DNA from: Euonymus europaeus
Lineage: Eukaryota > Streptophyta > Magnoliopsida > Celastrales > Celastraceae
Reading direction: 5' to 3'
Length of the DNA: 64,000 bases
Assembly: GCA_963580455.1 (NCBI GenBank)
Contig: OY756957.1
Location: 6,267,001-6,331,000 of the forward strand
The position numbers were made by a program, and so were the translations under genes. The first letter of the stretch is position 1. Each line of letters starts with the position of its first letter. The notes below the pieces were generated by a model that had not been told where the DNA came from, searched no databases, and saw nothing but the letters and a program-made list of their open reading frames with translations. Below are positions 13,355 to 25,474 of this stretch, one piece after another.

Positions 13355-15101
13355 ATGGATGGAGGTTCAGGATGGAGAAGTAGTGGCTGTTCATATGGGT
13401 TAGAAGACTTAGAGGAAGAACAAGAGAAGAAGTTATTGGCATCTCTGGATTCAATTCCTCAACCACAAACACCAAAGGAGCCTATGGAGTTCTTAGCTAG
13501 ATCTTGGAGTCTATCTGCATCACAGATTTCAAAAGCTCTTGCTCTAAAACAGAAACAGTGTTTCCTGGACAAGAATCTCAATTCAGTCTCTGCAGAAACA
13601 GTTGTTGCATCAAATATTGTAAGTTTCGTTTCCCTCATTTGCTTCAATTTCTCTGTTTTTGAAATTCAACTGAGAAGTGATTCAGTTTGATTTGGTTGTT
13701 TGTAGTCATCGAAGGTTGTAAATTCGATTAATTCAAGGAGAACTGGGTCAATAGGAAAATGGTTTCACCACCATAAGGAGTTGAGTAGTAACACAATGAG
13801 GAAGAAAGACAGGGCGAGAGTAGAAAATGCACGCGTACATTCTGCAGTGTCGATTGCAGGACTAGCAGCTGCCTTGGCTGCTGTGGCTGCAGCGGGAAAC
13901 TCTGATGGTTCAGGATCGAAAATGAGGGTGGCATTGGCCTCGGGTACAGAGCTCTTGGCATCACACTGCATAGAATTAGCTGAATCGGCCGGAGCTGATC
14001 ATGATCGTGTAGCATCTGTTGTGAGATCAGCTGTGGATATTCACAGTCCGGGCGATCTAATGACTCTTACAGCTGCAGCTGCAACAGGTAAATGATCAAT
14101 CTCTTGGAAGTAGTACTTTCGAAATTATAAGCAGTAGTTTGAATCATTCAGAGTATATAACCTATCTTATTTAGCTTTGCGAGGCGAAGCAGCCATGAAA
14201 GCTAGATTGCCTAAGGAAGCAAGGAAGAATGCAGCCATAAGTCCCTGTGATAGGGGACTGCCAGAAACTCAACAGGTCACAGCTTTAGATGGCTATTCAC
14301 AGGAACAAAGCTCTCCCTTCGTCGGGGATCTATTGCAACACACACGAAAAGGTAATCCCAGCTATGCTATGTCCCTGACTCATATTACAAGCAGAAACAA
14401 ATCTTGATACTGCTATATGAATCTGGAAATCCTGGTTCGAAGTTCTCTTGATCTGGGTATGTTCTAGCCACTAAAATTTTATTAATTTCCCTTCAATCTG
14501 CAGGTGCTCTGCGGTGGAAACGCGCCTCTGTCTATATCAACAAGAAATCTCAGGTATCCAAAAATTAACCCGAGTGAAAAAGCGTGTAACGCTAGAACTA
14601 AGCGGGGAACTCATTTATCATTGTATTGTCAGGTTATAGTGAAGCTTAAAAGCAAACATGTTGGAGGAGCCTTCACCAAGAAAAATAAATGTAAGCATCT
14701 ACATACAGAATCTATCTTTTTCTTGTGCTTTTTGGAATTGAACGTTGCTTTGGTATAGATTAAAGTATTTCTTCATCACTCAGGATATGCAGATAAGATT
14801 TTCTAAGGCTTAACTCTATTTTGCTGGTACTATACTAGGTGTTGTTTATGGAGTTTGCGATGAGACCGGAGCGTGGCCATATAAAAGGGAGAGGGAAAAC
14901 ACTGAAGAGGTTTATTTCGGACTCAAAACCGCTCAAGGTCTTTTGGAGTTCAAGTGCAAGAGCAACATTCATAAGCAAGGATGGGTTGATGGGATTCAGA
15001 ATCTTCTCAATCGAGTCAGTTGCAGTAATTCCATGGAGGATTCTACGGAATTTCTGAGTATTAGCAATAGCATAAAATTTTGCACAGAAGTACAAGAATA
15101 G
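13355..15101 (+). CDS. VAN3-binding protein-like / FORKED1-like protein (DUF828 + PH-like), 6 exons
   Basis: Predicted join 13355-13618, 13706-14087, 14175-14351, 14504-14553, 14633-14690, 14839-15101: 1194 nt, 397 residues, all GT-AG and phase-consistent. The N-terminal half carries the family signature: PMEFLARSWSLSASQISKAL (about residue 45), then WFHHHKE, RVENARVHSAVSIAGLAAALAAVAA and the SAGADHDRVASVVRSAVD stretch. The C-terminal third is the plant PH-like domain (GALRWKRASVYINKKSQ, GVCDETGAWPYK, YFGLKTAQGLLEFKC, GWVDGIQNLL). Family members (VAB/FKD1, FL proteins) bind the ARF-GAP VAN3 and phosphoinositides at the trans-Golgi/endosome and affect PIN1 traffic and leaf vein closure; that role is transferred from the family. 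The length fits the shorter FORKED-like members. No defect is seen. Confidence 0.9.
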
Positions 15102-15597
15102 GACAGAACTTGCACATCTGTTAAATGTGAGAAATGTCTATTCTTTATACACTCGTATATACGAGCCCAAGATTCACATGTGATATGTACACCAAAACTA
15201 TTGAAATAAAGATGCAGCAGTGTTCATATGCACATATGTAATCTCTACTTTCTATTGTATACAGTGGTGAAATTTTGGAAACTTTACGGGAACGGGGTAC
15301 GTCACAAATTATTCTGCCCAGTTCCCTTGCTCATACCACGACCGGGAGCGTACCGAATTCCTAGTAAGTAGTTACTATGTTTTAGTTTTAGTTCCCAGTT
15401 TATTTTTGCTTTCCTAATTAGTTTATGCTTAATTTGTTCCCGAACTTGATTTAGCTCCTCGTTCTTCTTTAACCTGGATCTCCTAATCCCAGTCTGAGTA
15501 CTTCCATGGTTTGCAATAAAAATAGCAATCAGATTGGTGGTAACCATACTTTTCCAGTGGTCAACAGCACACTTCTTGCTTCTACATTCTAGAGGAA
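15102..15597. other. 3' flank of the VAN3-binding-like gene; no gene seen
   Basis: The first 100-200 bases probably contain the 3' UTR, with an AATAAA-like sequence (gaaataaag) near 15205. From 15270 the base composition is richer in GC and may be the upstream part of the small-heat-shock-like relic, but I cannot read a confident frame there. Confidence 0.4.
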
Positions 15598-16177
15598 ATG
15601 GCAGATTACAGGCTTTTTTATTCAATGGTAGGTCAGCGAGTGACAGATTTCTGGGCTTTGGATTCCATTATTGCGAGGCTTGAGAAAACTTTGAGTAGGA
15701 AAAACATGGCTGGCCTCGCTACCAAACCATTTCATCAAATAGAGTTTTCGGAAAAATCAGCTGCTGATGAAGTGACGGTGAAGCTGTGTGGATCCGAATT
15801 AAACATGAGATCCCCAACTGATCAAGCTGAAGCAAGGTGGAAAAACCTGAAGAAATCGCAAGTCCCACTAAGGAAGTGAAGGAAGATGATAATGCCGTGT
15901 AGATGAAGGTTTACATGCCCGGCGTATGCAAGGAAAGAGTGAAGTTACTGGTGCACTCTGTTTCCTCAAAACATATTAAGCTGTGTGGATCCGAATTAAA
16001 CATGAGATCCCCAACTGATCAAGCTGAAGCAAGGTGGAAAAACCTGAAGAAATCGCAAGTCCCACTAAGGAAGTGAAGGAAGATGATAATGCCGTGTAGA
16101 TGAAGGTTTACATGCCCGGCGTATGCAAGGAAAGAGTGAAGTTACTGGTGCACTCTGTTTCCTCAAAACATATTAAG
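15598..16177 (+). pseudogene. small heat-shock protein (Hsp20)-like relic, tandemly duplicated
   Basis: A 93-codon frame opens at 15598. In another frame just downstream (about 15862-15970) the translation reads KEVKEDDNAV, stop, MKVYMPGVCKERVKLLVH. That resembles the start of the alpha-crystallin domain in plant organellar small heat-shock proteins, where an acidic DDNAV-like lead precedes a V.MPG.(S/C)KE.VK strand. The reading is broken by a frameshift near 15850-15870 and an in-frame TAG at the expected Tyr. The rest of the domain is missing, and the 3' part is repeated once (197-bp tandem duplication). The family assignment rests on a short motif and is tentative; that it is non-functional is more secure. 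Confidence 0.4.
15781..16177. repeat. tandem direct duplication, two 197-bp copies
   Basis: The segment starting AAGCTGTGTGGATCC at 15781 recurs at 15978 with what looks like complete identity through ACATATTAAG. The near-perfect identity implies a recent duplication within the heat-shock-like relic. Confidence 0.95.
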
Positions 16178-16368
16178 ATCAGATATCCAAAAAAAATTAA
16201 CCATGAAAAATCGCACTAAAGAAAGCAATATACAATGATCTTTATTACCACCCAATAATGCTAAAATGTATCTCGGAGATTGTGAATTCTGGTAGTATTC
16301 TGATGGAAAATTTAAATTTAATTGTATATACGTATTCCACAAGCTTATGTAGTCTTTCTCCTTTACCC

Positions 16369-19110
16369 TCAAAACACAACAGTCTTGCTTTCCTCGTATG
16401 GTAAGACGCGTAATTCACAATATGATCGTATAGCTTTGGCAAGGCATCTTTTCTCAAGGTCCTCTGATTTCTGGACAAAAATCCGCAAATTATCTCTGTG
16501 AGACACGCTCTCAACCTGCATAGATATAATAATACCGCAAACACCGTGTGACGGAAATGAATATCAACGGAATTTCAAAAAGTAGATCTAAAAGGCAATC
16601 AAGCGAAGTAGATGGAATTTACCATGTTTAGAAGATGGTCTATCTTAGCAATAGAATTCATTGAGTAACATGACTTATGTTTACATCATATAAGCTAGCA
16701 AAATATAGCTTTGCATTCTGGCAAATAGTTTCTTCAGTAGCCATCACCAAATTTTCTTATGGATTTGCCATGATTGATAAATATTCAAAAAACAACAGAT
16801 TTTGTTTAGAAAAATCAACCTCGATTCTTTCCATTTCTCATCTCTCACTATGATTTAGTTCTGATCAACCATTCGCCACAAAAGCTTTCTACTGAGCAGC
16901 AGCCAGCAGTTTTTGGCTAACAAACTTCAGACCAATTTACCATTGTCTTGTCATGAAATTGGCTAACAAACTCATCAACCCAAATGAAAGAAGGGAAATG
17001 CAAGCCTAGTCAAAGGGAGCTATGAACAACTTTTGAGTTTTACGATTAAACTACATTCCCAAAATCTCAGTTAAACGGCATATCAGGTGACCAGGAAAAA
17101 TTGGCTAGTTGCCATTCTCGGTCACACTGCTGAACTTATTACCCCAAAATGACATATCTTAGGGCCACACTAATATCATGGTCATAGTGATATCAGATAA
17201 AGAATTCAAGCAAATAAACACCATTGAATACAAAGCCAAAAACAGTTTCTGAAAACTTTATAAGAAAGTTATTTGATAGTAGAAAAGACATAATACTGAC
17301 CATCTGCTCAATAATTGGCCCTTCATCAAGTTCTTCAGTAACAAAGTGGCTCGTAGCACCAATTAATTTGACACCCGCATCAAATGCCTGCCAGCATAAT
17401 CTATCAGATTTACCATGTACAAAATAGTCAGAAAGCATGGAACTGGCATAATGATGACCATTTAAATATTTCACAGACAAGGCAGGAAAACTACCTGTTT
17501 AGAAGGATTCCCTCCCTTGAACGATGGCAAAAGGCCATGGTGGATGTTGATGACATCCTTTCCATAACTCTTTAAGAACGAACCAGAAAGTACCTGTAAA
17601 ACAAATTGCGGCTCCCTTTTCAGAACAGATCGTATTCATTTAATTACAATGAAAATGTATAAATTTCAAATGCTATGGATGATGAATGCAACAAGAATGG
17701 ATACCATATGATTCTCATAGCATTTTGGTGTGTATAGGCATTGAGTTGCAGGAGAAAAGGCAGTATGAAGTCTATTTCAACATACAGCAATCACAACTTA
17801 ACACCATTAATATATTTTATTGTTCTGGATTGCAGTAAAAAATAAAGGAACTTTAAAATACTAAAATTGGATTTACCTGCATATACCTGGCAAGGACTAA
17901 AAAATCACTATCTTGAACCAATCCCAGGATCTCATTTTCTCTTTTATTTTCTTTGGTCATGCTCAAAAAATGATACGGAATCCCATGCCGTTCTAGAAAG
18001 CGAATCACATGGGTGTTTGGAGCTCTATCATGATTACTGTTACGAAATAGTTAAGGAACCATGACTAGAACTCTTGAGACCAACAGATCATAATAGAGGG
18101 TAACATCCTAAAACTTCACCTTATTACCCGGGTTATATCAACAGGAAGCCTTCCATCCTGCCATCCATGCAACAAATCAACTAGGCAATGTTCCTGCATC
18201 AAGAAGATAGCTTCAGCGTGCTGATATAATATGCAATTACCAAGTAGATAAATTAACTACCTGCTTTGAAGCAAGAACAGCAATTTTATATTTTGGGTCA
18301 AGATCTGGGACCCTGACAACAGATTTCATAGCATTGAACATTTTTGCAAGCTTCAAGAAGTCCTCATCCATCTGATCCCTTGGCCACTTAACAGGGTCAA
18401 AAATAAACACACTGCAACATTGCACCCAATTTAAAGCCTCACACCAGTTCATACGCAAATTATTATGATATTATCCAATTTAAACTACAATTAGGAGCCA
18501 AAAAAACTACGGATCATCAGATCGAACCCAACTTCAGATAGGGACATATGAAACTGAACGATATCTAATCAATCCTAAATATTAACATTTTATATCACAG
18601 CTATGACACTTAAAAAAACAAAGAATTGAACCTCAATCAAATCTCTAACAGACTGAGGCATATTACCAACCACATGGAACACAACAATTTATAAAATCTA
18701 AACAGATAAGGGAATGGGGATACCTTCGGGAATAGAACACATTTTTGTTCTCAGGCACAAAAACATCGGCATTCAGAATGTTTCCTCCTCTTGAAGCAAT
18801 GCAATCAGACAGCTTGGCCACAATCCCGACTCCATCCTATCAGCAAAACCATAATATGAACAGAAATTCATGTGGGTCTATTTGAATAATCATCGTCGTC
18901 TGAGCCTTTAATACAAATCTAAGAGTGAACGACAAGATTTAAAAGAATGGGACTTACTGGGCAGTGAAAAACGTGGATGCCGTGGGTGAGAGACGGAGAG
19001 GATGAGGAATTCAGGTACTCTGTTGGGAATTTAGAGGAACTGAAGGACCTTTTCGCGAATCCTAAAATCTGAGGAAGGCTTGAACAGACTCTTCTTCGAA
19101 TAAGGGTCAT
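16369..19110 (-). CDS. PURU: formyltetrahydrofolate deformylase (PurU type), 8 exons
   Basis: Predicted join on the minus strand, given low to high: 16369-16515, 17301-17387, 17495-17593, 17877-18036, 18120-18193, 18261-18411, 18724-18836, 18958-19110. Total 984 nt, 327 residues, phase-consistent throughout, matching the length of plant PURU proteins. The enzyme hydrolyses 10-formyl-THF to THF and formate; in Arabidopsis the mitochondrial enzymes prevent 5-formyl-THF build-up and support photorespiration. The Arg/Ser-rich start ([15 protein letters not shown]) fits a mitochondrial transit peptide. An ACT-like region follows ([20 protein letters not shown]), then the formyltransferase fold with [33 protein letters not shown] and [16 protein letters not shown]. 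By analogy with PurN, catalytic residues are Asn233, His235 and Asp271, all present. The C-terminus is SYCELRVLP...TVVF. The start at 19110 is the first ATG giving a plausible presequence. Confidence 0.95.
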
Positions 19111-21079
19111 CTCTCTGATTCTCTGCAAACTGTAAAGTATGGCCACCCAACAAACTCGGTGGCCTCACCTAAAATGTTCGTGGAAAGCTCACATCGTTGT
19201 CCTCTATCTTCGGATAAAATGATGTCGTTTAGTATCGAGACGCTGTCGTTCCAGTTAGGAGTGTTACTTTGAATCTGCAATTGACCGAATAGAGGGTAAG
19301 GAGATGCGAGTTTTTTGGCTATGTGTGGGAGAATGGTTGAGAGTAGTTGGGTTGGAAGTTCGGAGATATTCATAAAAGTTAATTCTTGTTTGGCATTGAA
19401 GGGGTTGAGAACCTTTAATGTGAGTAAACACTTCTCAACCTCTCATTTTGAGGGTTTAAAAAAATAGTGTTAAGAGGTGTTCGCACTAAACAAGAGTTCG
19501 GAGGAATTCGCTTGTTCATGAACCCCTCCTTATCCCTCACAACACATCTCACAAACAAGGTTTCGCGATCTGTTGTAATTTATTTATTTTACTGCTGATC
19601 TCATTTTAGAGGATATTTGATGCTTTAAAAAAATTATGAATGAGATTACAAGTTTAATGGTATATTTTTTATATTAAACAAAATGTGAAAAAAGTTAGAG
19701 AATTTTTAAGTTCATATCAAAGGTCCAAAATTTACATATATTTTTCACTGTATATTTAATTTTAATTTGGACAAACACTATATGTCATTGAATTAGTAAT
19801 CCTTATCAAAACACACCGTGATTTTTTTGAGTGGCCAAATCTCTCAAATAAACATTCATGGTTTTGGGAGGAGAGAGGAACTCCTCCCCACACCCTCCAT
19901 ATTCTTTTTCTTCGCCCTCTCTTTTTTCACCCATCTCCTAGATCCATACCACCTTCTTTTTCTTCTTTTCTCTTACCCAGCATCCTCCTCTTTCATTTTC
20001 TTTTGTGTTTTTTGTTCTCTCTTGTAGGGATTTTCATGTTTGGTGGACTCGTAGATCTGGTTTATCTAAACTTGATATGATATATTTGATTTGTAGATCT
20101 GCTTATTTGTTCACAAACGTAATTGATATGGATTCCCAGACTTTAATTAAATCTCTGCTTGGCTCCTAATTTCTAGATCTAGAATACTATCTCGCCAAGT
20201 GCTTGCTATGTGCGGTGTTGTCGATGCACCAGCTTACCTAGTGGTCATCTTGGTGTACACTATTTTATGGGCTTCTTTGATTTTATTTCCAGCATATATC
20301 TTTGTAGGCCATTGTGCCAGTTATTTTCTGTGTTGTTATTAAGTTTCTATACTTTTTTTGTACCCTTTATAATGGGTTGACTATCCTAATTGGCTGCCCT
20401 TGTCCGGTTTATAATTGGTGGTTTCCATTTTAATGGAATGTCGTACTTTCTAAAAAAAACACACACAATGATTTTTAAAAATTAAAATAAAAAATTTAAT
20501 ATTCAAAATACCTTTAATATCGTGATCTGTTCTTTTTTTTTTAGAATGACATTCACCAATAACTCATTTATTGAAAATATATTTTCAAATTGACTACCTT
20601 TAATATTTCAATACATTCTTCAAATAATTATGGACAAATCTATCATTATTCTAATAAATCCTTATGCACATGACATATGCTGACATCATCAAATTCCATT
20701 TTTTTTTCTTTTAAAAACTTTAAAATATTTTTATCATTCAAAATCTACGCGAAAAATTCTTTCCAAAAAGATTAATTGTTGATATGCTTAAATGTTCATT
20801 CGTCAAATCTTCTAAATAAACATAAAGTATTTCTCAAACATTGTATTTTTCAAAATTAAGAAGAAAAAAAATTCAAAGGATTTCATAAAATATATCAAAA
20901 AATTATAAAATTTCTGAAAATTAAACAAACAAAAAATTCAGAGAATTTCTCAAACTTGCAAAAAAATTAGAGCATTTCACAAAATTCACCAAAATAAATT
21001 AGAGAAGTATTTCAAATTAAGCAAAAAAATTCAAAAGATTTCAAAAAATATATCAAACAAATTATAGAATTTCTGTAAA

Positions 21080-22080
21080 TCAAACAAAAACAACCCAAAA
21101 CTCTAAACCCGAAAACCCAACACCATAAACCCCAAAATCTTAGAGTGTGTTTGAATATTGTTTTCGTTTTTAATAATTAAAAACGACTTTGAGTTTAGTT
21201 TTCAAAAACAGTTTTTAAAATAAATGAAGTGTTAAAAATTCATTTGGCTTATGTTATTTGTAAACAGTTTTATAAATAAATAAAATACAAAGTTTCAACA
21301 CAAAAAAAGATTTGTTATATAATATAACAAGGTGAGTAATGAACGATGGCGGAAAATAGATCAAGTAAATTTGGAGAGACGATGAAGAAGAGACAAGGGA
21401 GGGAAGAGTTGGAGAGAGAAGAAATGAGAGAGAAGAGAGATTGTAACAACTAATGATAAAGGGAGGAAGAAGTAGAGTAAGAGGGAAAAAATGAATTTCA
21501 ATATATTTACAAAAATGCCACCAGTCCATTTTCAAAATTCTCCGAAACATGATTTAGTTATTTTCGATTTTCTGTTTTCAAAAACACAATTCTAAAAAAC
21601 TGTTTTCAAAAATTATAACACCCAAATGAATTTTCATCCAGTTTTTTATTCTGAAAAACAAAAAACAGTTTAAAAAACATATTCCAAACACACTCTTAAA
21701 CACTAAATCCTAATCACCTAAACCCCAAAATCTTAAAATCGAAACACTATAAACTCTAATATCCAAAACCCTACACTCTTAAATTTTAAAACCTATAACC
21801 AGAAATCCTCTTAATATTAACAATTACAATTTTAATTTTGACCAAAAATCTTACGAATAATTAAGACGAATTTACAAAAATAAGAAGAAAATCATAAAAG
21901 TTTACTAACCAATACTCCTAAACCCTAAATCCCATAAGGCCATAATCTTAAACCTTAAGTTCTAAACCTCAAAATCCTAAACACTAAATTATAATCTCGT
22001 AAACCCCGAAACCCTAAATTCTAAACTCTAATCTCCTAAACCCCAAAATCATAAACTCCTAAACTTTAAATCCTATTACT
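21080..22080. repeat. degenerate interstitial telomere-like (CCCTAAA) repeats
   Basis: The plus strand is filled with variants of the plant telomere unit such as AACCCTAAATCCC, AAACCCCGAAACCCTAAA, TAAACCCCAAAATC and CTAAACTCTAATCTCC. They are interrupted by a 553-bp MITE at 21143-21695. Units are irregular, so this is an old degraded array or a telomere-like satellite rather than a fresh telomere seed. A weaker echo lies at about 24125-24180 and 24300-24355. Confidence 0.65.
21143..21695. mobile_element. Tourist/PIF-Harbinger-like MITE
   Basis: The left end GAGTGTGTTTGAATATTG and the reverse complement of the right end (GAGTGTGTTTGGAATATG) form imperfect inverted repeats, flanked on both sides by TTA (21140-21142 and 21696-21698). 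A 3-bp TTA/TAA duplication is the hallmark of PIF/Harbinger elements. The inner arms continue as loosely inverted runs of AAAACAGTTTTTAAA type. A low-complexity polypurine core at 21340-21490 explains the minus-strand ORF there. It sits inside the telomere-like tract. Confidence 0.65.
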
Positions 22081-22984
22081 AGAAATCATCTGAATTTCTT
22101 ATCGAAAAAGTTACAGGATTTCTCAAAATCAAACAAAAAAAATCAAAAATTAAGATGATTTGTTAAACTTACCTAGAATTCAGAAGATTTTGTAAAACTC
22201 ACAAAAAAATTCAAAAGATTTTTCAAAATTAAGCGAAAAAAAAGAGGATTTTTACTTAGAATTCAGAGGATTTCACGTAAAACTCACCAATATGCCCAAA
22301 AATTGGTTGGGAACCATAGCTTTTGCTCTTGTGAGCTCAACTATATTTTTGGTTTCCAAAACGGTGGTCGGAGTTGGCCCAATCGAATAAGAGAAGTTTC
22401 GGTGGCCATAAGTTTTTCTTCGTGATTCTAGTGCCTATGGTGAATGAAAATTTTTCCTGGTTTGTTGAATTTTTATCCTGAAAGTGCAAGCTTTGTTTTG
22501 GTGGTTAGGGCGACAAAAATTATGGCCGGATGACAAGGATCCATTTTTGGCAAGATTGTGTGTGTGTGAGAGAGGGTAAATTTGTCATTAAATCAGCTAA
22601 AACATTAAATTTGTCTTTATTGGCCATGATTCAAATACTTAAGAGTGTATTGGGTTATAAACACTTTTAAAATATGAAATTGAATAAAAAGTTCATATAA
22701 AAAACTTATCAACAAAAAAATCAAAAAACCAAAAAAAAAATTACAGACTTCCGAGAGATTTGCGATAGAATCCTTGTGATTGGGCCTTGGGATGTCGAAA
22801 ATCATAAATGCAAATTTAATTTTTTAAAGAAAATTTATTATTGAGATATTATTATGGTTAATAATTGGATTAATGACGAGATGGTAGTTACACTAGTATT
22901 TTTGGACATCTAGGTCCAACAAAAAACACATATTAACATGAAAGTATCCATTTAATATTCAATTACTGTTATACCCTTATTGTT

Positions 22985-23125
22985 CTTTCTCACACAAGTC
23001 TATCCTCTTTCCTTCTCTTTCATTTCTTTCCTTCACCTCTGTCTCTTCCTCCTTTTTCCTCCTCCTCCTCCTCTCTTCCCCTTCATCTCTTCCTTTTTCT
23101 TCTCCTCCTCCCCCTCCTCCTCCTT
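22985..23125 (+). repeat. polypyrimidine (TCC/CTT-rich) tract
   Basis: About 140 bases of almost pure pyrimidine on the plus strand with runs of CTCCTCCTCC. It could form triplex DNA or act as a GAGA-type site. It has no coding content. Confidence 0.8.
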
Positions 23126-25474
23126 TGTTGGATTTGAAAAATATCTACATAAGTGATTTCTTCTCCCCTCTCTCTAGATCTATTTTTTCACAATTTAAAA
23201 CTTTGGATTTGTTGTTTCTATTATTCATTCCTTTCATTTAATTGTATATGTTGGGTACATAATTTTCATTCAGGGTTTTCTTGAGTTTTATGAGTCTTGA
23301 ATTTGGGGGCGGAGCCAGGAAATTATGTTAAGGGGGCTAGTATTAAAATCAAATCTCTTTGATTTGATCGAAAAATTTGGCAGGGATCTGGAGGTAGCAC
23401 CTCCATATTTTTTAGGACTAACCTAAGTACACAAAAAAAAAATTAACTGTAAAATTAACTTTAATGGCATGTCACTCATTTATCTCGTATTAAGAAAAAA
23501 ATCTATAAAATTCAAATGTAATGACATGTACTCACATGCATGGATTAAATTTTCTTGAAATGTAATGACATGTCGCCGACATGTCTAGAACTAACGAGAA
23601 TTTAACCTTGATAATGGTAGGTTAATATCTCCGTCGAACACTTCAACGCAAACAAAAAAGGACATTGTCATACATTGTAAACATGAATCACTAGCATGAA
23701 AACACATATATAACTAATAAATAATTACAAATCACAAATTAATTATATTTATCCTTATATGTATACATAAAACAAAATAGTTATATTTAAGTATACATAT
23801 ACAAGACAAAATTAGTTTTTATATATCTATGCATATATGTAAAAAAAATAAAAAAATCCCTCCGCTCGTAGTTAAATCTAGAAACAATCAGTCAAATTAT
23901 TTAGACATGTTCATAGTAACATAATAAAATAATATACTCTGACCATATTTATTATTGGAGCAAATTACTCTAAAACTCAAAATCCAATGCTAAATCATAA
24001 ACCTAAACTATATGGAACATATTATTCCACGTTACTAGTAGCTTATTACTTGTGGTATACCTAGACGAATTCATAATATTATCTCAAAACAATAGCATTG
24101 AAATAGTAACATATAATTGTACGATCTCTAAATCCTAAAGCTTAAAACTATAAACCTCAAACCTTAAAATCTTAAACCCTAAACATTAACATTGAAATAA
24201 ATTACGATCTCATATATCATAACAAAATATGATCTCAACACAGTAACATTGAAACACTAACATATAATTGTAAGAACTCGGCTATGTACGATCTCTAAAC
24301 CTAAACTATCAACCCCAACCCCCTAAATCATAAATCATAAACTTTAAACCCTAAATAGTAATGTTGAAATAGATGATGATATCATATCTCATAACATATT
24401 ATGTTCTTAAAACAGTGACATATAACTGTACGATCTCATATATGAACTAAGATTACATCTCAAATTATGATCTCATATCTAACAAGATGAAGATGAAGAA
24501 TTCGATTTTCCTTATGCCTCCACATCTGATCTCGGATCTCATATACATCTCAAATCTAAAAAAAAATTTGAAGAAAATGGTGGTGGAGATGATGCAATGG
24601 TGGTGGTGCAACGGTTGTGGACAATGGCAGTGGCAGAGATGGAGGAGAGATGTGATAGATATAGGTATTTCTTAGATTTATGTCTAATGAAGGATAAATA
24701 TCAAATTATATAAAATATTAATTTCCAAAAGAGACATTTATGTGGAAAATAAATATTTATGTGACAAATTAATTTTTTGTTGGACCATCTCTCCAACTTT
24801 CGTGAGCAACCACAATGGTCGTTTTGTATCGGGTACAACAAATGTTTGTTGAGAGACATGTTTTATTAATATGATTATATTGAAATATGTGTTTTGCTAA
24901 TGTGACTGAGCATGTCACTTAATTTTTTACTAATAGAAGTGAGACCAAATATTAATTTTAGTAAAAAATGAATGGAAGAATGAAATGTTAGTGGTTTGAC
25001 TGATGGGATAAGGACAATTGTATTGAGAAATATGTTTTACTGATGTAAATAAATATGTGAGAACACCTTCTATATAATATAATAGAGTGTGATATCTAAA
25101 AACAAATTTAATATGTATATTTTCATGTCAGCATTGTGGTTATGTATCATTTTCTGTTAGTAAATTGCGGTTCGCGGTTCACTCTCATAGTCTCATGTCC
25201 ACAGTCCACCTGGCATGATGCGTGTGGTCAAACGGAGCCCACTGGACCAAACTCAAAGGAGAGGATCCAGAGCCCATTAGCCCATATCCCTCACTCGGAG
25301 GGGGAGAGAAAAACCAAAATAGAAATCTCATTAGAGGCGATTCAAGCGAATTTTCGTCCTTACTGGATTGAGGACACTTACAGAGAATCGCTATCGGTGT
25401 ACAATCAACTGCCCTCCGTCGTTGCATCTAGAGCTGCAGAAATCGACGAAACAAAGAGGGATTGAAAATTCAAA

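Larger units (their letters stand above)
19111..25474. other. repeat-rich AT-rich intergenic region
   Basis: It holds the PURU promoter side (19111-19400), possible poly-A-ended retroelement debris near 20030-20460, a Tourist-like MITE (21143-21695), degenerate CCCTAAA-type tracts (21080-22080 and again near 24125-24360), and a pyrimidine-rich TCC tract (about 22985-23125). It also has a hAT-like end (GGGGCGGAGCCAGG near 23305) and the leader of the small membrane protein gene (about 25100-25474). I see no other coding gene. Confidence 0.6.

Noticed and set aside
13459..14015. Minus-strand ORFs opposite the VAN3-binding-like exons
   Set aside because: They are shadows of conserved plus-strand coding sequence.
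20030..20460. Possible LINE 3' end (ends in a short A run after GTCGTACTTTCT)
   Set aside because: No reverse-transcriptase sequence or target duplication is visible; the A run is only eight bases.
21254..21550. 98-codon minus-strand ORF
   Set aside because: It lies in the polypurine core of a MITE and is Ser/Leu/Phe low complexity.
24487..24675. 62-codon plus ORF rich in Met and Trp
   Set aside because: It arises from TGGTGG-type repeats (TGGTGGTGCAACGG); composition is not protein-like.
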